From Pantoea dispersa (GTDB taxonomy: Bacteria; Pseudomonadota; Gammaproteobacteria; Enterobacterales; Enterobacteriaceae), in contig NZ_SCKT01000001.1 of the NCBI RefSeq assembly GCF_014155765.1, forward strand, positions 682,001-746,000: a DNA stretch of 64,000 nucleotides, written 5' to 3'. How positions within the stretch are numbered: the first letter of the stretch is position 1; each line of letters starts with the position of its first letter. Below are positions 62,624 to 64,000 of this stretch, in pieces. The notes under the pieces are model-generated. The model had not been told where the DNA came from. It saw nothing but the letters and a program-made list of their open reading frames with translations, and searched no databases. The translations under genes were made by a program, and so were the position numbers.

Positions 62624-63048
62624 CATTTCCTCCAGGTATTGAGCATAGGTGGTGAAGACATTTCACTGCGCAAACAGTGTCAGGTCAGGTGCGTAATATC
62701 TCGCCACACCCGCTTAAAGCATAGCCAATGGATGCGCACAATCAGGCACATATTCATACTTTGCAACAGATAAACCGCTTAGCATCGTTTTTATGGCGAG
62801 ATATTCAGCTGAAAAACAAGCGGTTAGCGGCAGAAGTCGCAGCGCGATCTCCGTGACTGTTCAATGGCTGACCAGCATAGCGCGCAGCCTCTTCTATACT
62901 TCTTTCTGTTCCTTACACCACAGGATGAAAACACGATGGCAAAAATTCTGGTCATCTTACTTAGCTAAACAAGAACAAAGAAACTCATTGATTTTAATAT
63001 AAAAAACTCACAATAAGATTAGTGTCTCTTTTATGAGCCAGTGTGTTT
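62624..63048. other. AT-rich junction, no gene seen
   Basis: About 425 bases between ymdF and the next ORF. Base composition drops from about 62,900 onward. A plus-strand frame at 62793-63002 has no ribosome site and no family. In E. coli wrbA would be next. It is absent, so this stretch may hold one end of an insertion. I found no tRNA or obvious direct repeat. Confidence 0.5.
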
Positions 63049-63999
63049 TTAAAGGTTAGCTTGTCGCTTATTTTTGGAATAGATCATCATCTTAACTTTG
63101 AGGTAGGTAATTTCTAACGATTCTAAATTATTGAAATTGTACCTATTTTTGCTATATTTATTGAAATTATTGATATACATCTCGAACAAAGGATCATACC
63201 TTTCACTTGATACCATGCTGAAAAACTTTCCAAGCTCGTAGCTCAAAGAGCGATCTGGTAATCGTGTTGGAAGAAGATCATCGCAATCGAGATCGACTAT
63301 TTCCATCCGCTGTAGATTACTTCTTATAGCCTGTAGCATTGGTAAGAGAGCATTTTTGAACAATTTTTCCTCGTCCAAAAGATGACTTTCGGTAATTTTC
63401 GCTGAAAATAATTTTTTCAAGCTCCATAGGAGACCGTGGTAGTAATCACTGTCAAACCTCTTTTCAGACTCCTCAGTCAAAATTTCTATTTCGTCATGAA
63501 TGTCAGAGCTATCAGGTATCATCTGATCGGCAAGTAATGAGCAATAATCATTAAGGATATTTGTGATTTTGTCGCTGAGTTGCAAAAGATACTGGTAACG
63601 TTCACTTGCATACGCAAGGATTTCCTCTATGTAAATACCAAAGTGGATATCATCTTGGTCAGGTGCTGAACTGTAAATACTGACTGCGAAATCTTCGCCT
63701 TTCAACGAGTGTTCAAAAGGCCAACTGGCGAACATACGTAACTGGTTTCCGCCTCTTAGATCAGTTGGATGAGCACCAAACACTGCTCGAATTTGTTTGA
63801 AATATTTGTCGTCATCAAAATTTTGAAAATCGCTGACTTTGTTTTTGAAAATGCTCTGAACATCTTTAAAAGGCCATAATTTTGCCTTACTATCATCGAA
63901 AATCACTCGATGTAGTAATTGGATGCTTTCGTTGAGTATGTCTATTGATGATATCAAAGAATAGATTTGCATAGCTTTAACATCGATTTCATCGGACAT
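63049..63999 (-). CDS. unrecognised AT-rich accessory ORF, possibly truncated by the window edge
   Basis: 316 codons open to the window edge. The ATG at 63999 may be the start or an internal Met. The protein is acidic and mostly helical, with no signal peptide or membrane segment. Segments such as KQIRAVFGAHPTDLRGGNQLRMFASWPF and YLLQLSDKITNILNDYCSLLADQ suggest a globular domain followed by long helices. Codon use is strongly AT-biased compared with the rut genes. I do not recognise the family and give no function. Likely a horizontally acquired island gene. Confidence 0.75.
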   Translation of the reverse strand: MSDEIDVKAMQIYSLISSIDILNESIQLLHRVIFDDSKAKLWPFKDVQSIFKNKVSDFQNFDDDKYFKQIRAVFGAHPTDLRGGNQLRMFASWPFEHSLKGEDFAVSIYSSAPDQDDIHFGIYIEEILAYASERYQYLLQLSDKITNILNDYCSLLADQMIPDSSDIHDEIEILTEESEKRFDSDYYHGLLWSLKKLFSAKITESHLLDEEKLFKNALLPMLQAIRSNLQRMEIVDLDCDDLLPTRLPDRSLSYELGKFFSMVSSERYDPLFEMYINNFNKYSKNRYNFNNLESLEITYLKVKMMIYSKNKRQANL

Positions 64000-64000
64000 T

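Overview
The window looks like chromosomal DNA from a member of the Erwiniaceae close to Pantoea or Erwinia (inference). It is moderately GC-rich. Most proteins match Escherichia coli chromosomal genes closely along their whole length: PyrC, DinI, BssS, SolA, LpxL, OpgGHC, UvrC, UvrY, CycA and the Rut proteins. They are interleaved with features common in plant-associated enterics, such as a LuxI-type synthase beside sdiA and an aryl polyene cluster. There is no plasmid, phage or insertion-sequence signature. Only a few kilobases look accessory.

Layout. (1) 0-16 kb is collinear with the E. coli mdoGHC-pyrC segment in reverse: pyrC, dinI (SOS box), bssS, solA, yceJ-yceI, trhO, lpxL, msyB, yceK, mdoGH divergent from mdoC, then clsC. 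mdtG and ymdB are missing, and an unknown Cys-rich gene sits in an AT-rich gap. (2) 16-20 kb holds a glycoside-hydrolase-like gene with altered acidic positions, two small membrane proteins and a Fur-box TonB-dependent siderophore receptor. (3) 20.3-33.7 kb is one tightly overlapped minus-strand operon of 16 genes, apeC to apeR, for aryl polyene pigment: two carrier proteins, an AMP ligase, ketosynthases with a chain-length-factor partner, a reductase, two dehydratases, a thioesterase, acyl- and glycosyl-transferases, an MMPL exporter, a LolA-like carrier and a lipoprotein. No ammonia lyase or methyltransferase lies in the window. (4) 33.9-39.1 kb carries a small lipoprotein and a MarR / EmrB-like / EmrA-like / outer-membrane-factor efflux operon with a palindromic operator candidate.

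(5) 39.2-43.8 kb has a candidate small RNA or attenuated leader before a YmgB/AriR-family gene, a SulP transporter, and the divergent hypochlorite-response pair rclA/rclR without rclBC. (6) 43.9-45.2 kb is a low-quality patch beside a tRNA cluster: a tiny lipoprotein, a WapI-like immunity gene and a frameshifted gene remnant. (7) 45.2-50.9 kb contains tRNA-Gly/Cys/Leu, pgsA, uvrC, uvrY, yecF, a LuxI homolog and sdiA, with a 20-bp lux-box-like palindrome between the last two. (8) 51.4-55.5 kb has a DUF4396-like membrane protein, an extensin-domain protein, cycA and a YdjM-like protein. (9) 55.5-62.6 kb is the pyrimidine-nitrogen locus: rutR divergent from rutABCDFG, with a RutR operator and a sigma-54 promoter but no rutE, followed by a DMT transporter and a 54-residue KGG-repeat protein (ymdF). 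(10) From about 62.6 kb the sequence becomes AT-rich and contains one unrecognised ORF reaching the window edge, where E. coli has wrbA.

The systems connect mainly through surface and stress biology: envelope glucans and lipid A (opgGHC, lpxL), an antioxidant pigment (ape), oxidant defence (rcl), iron uptake, drug efflux, and quorum sensing placed beside the BarA/UvrY regulator.
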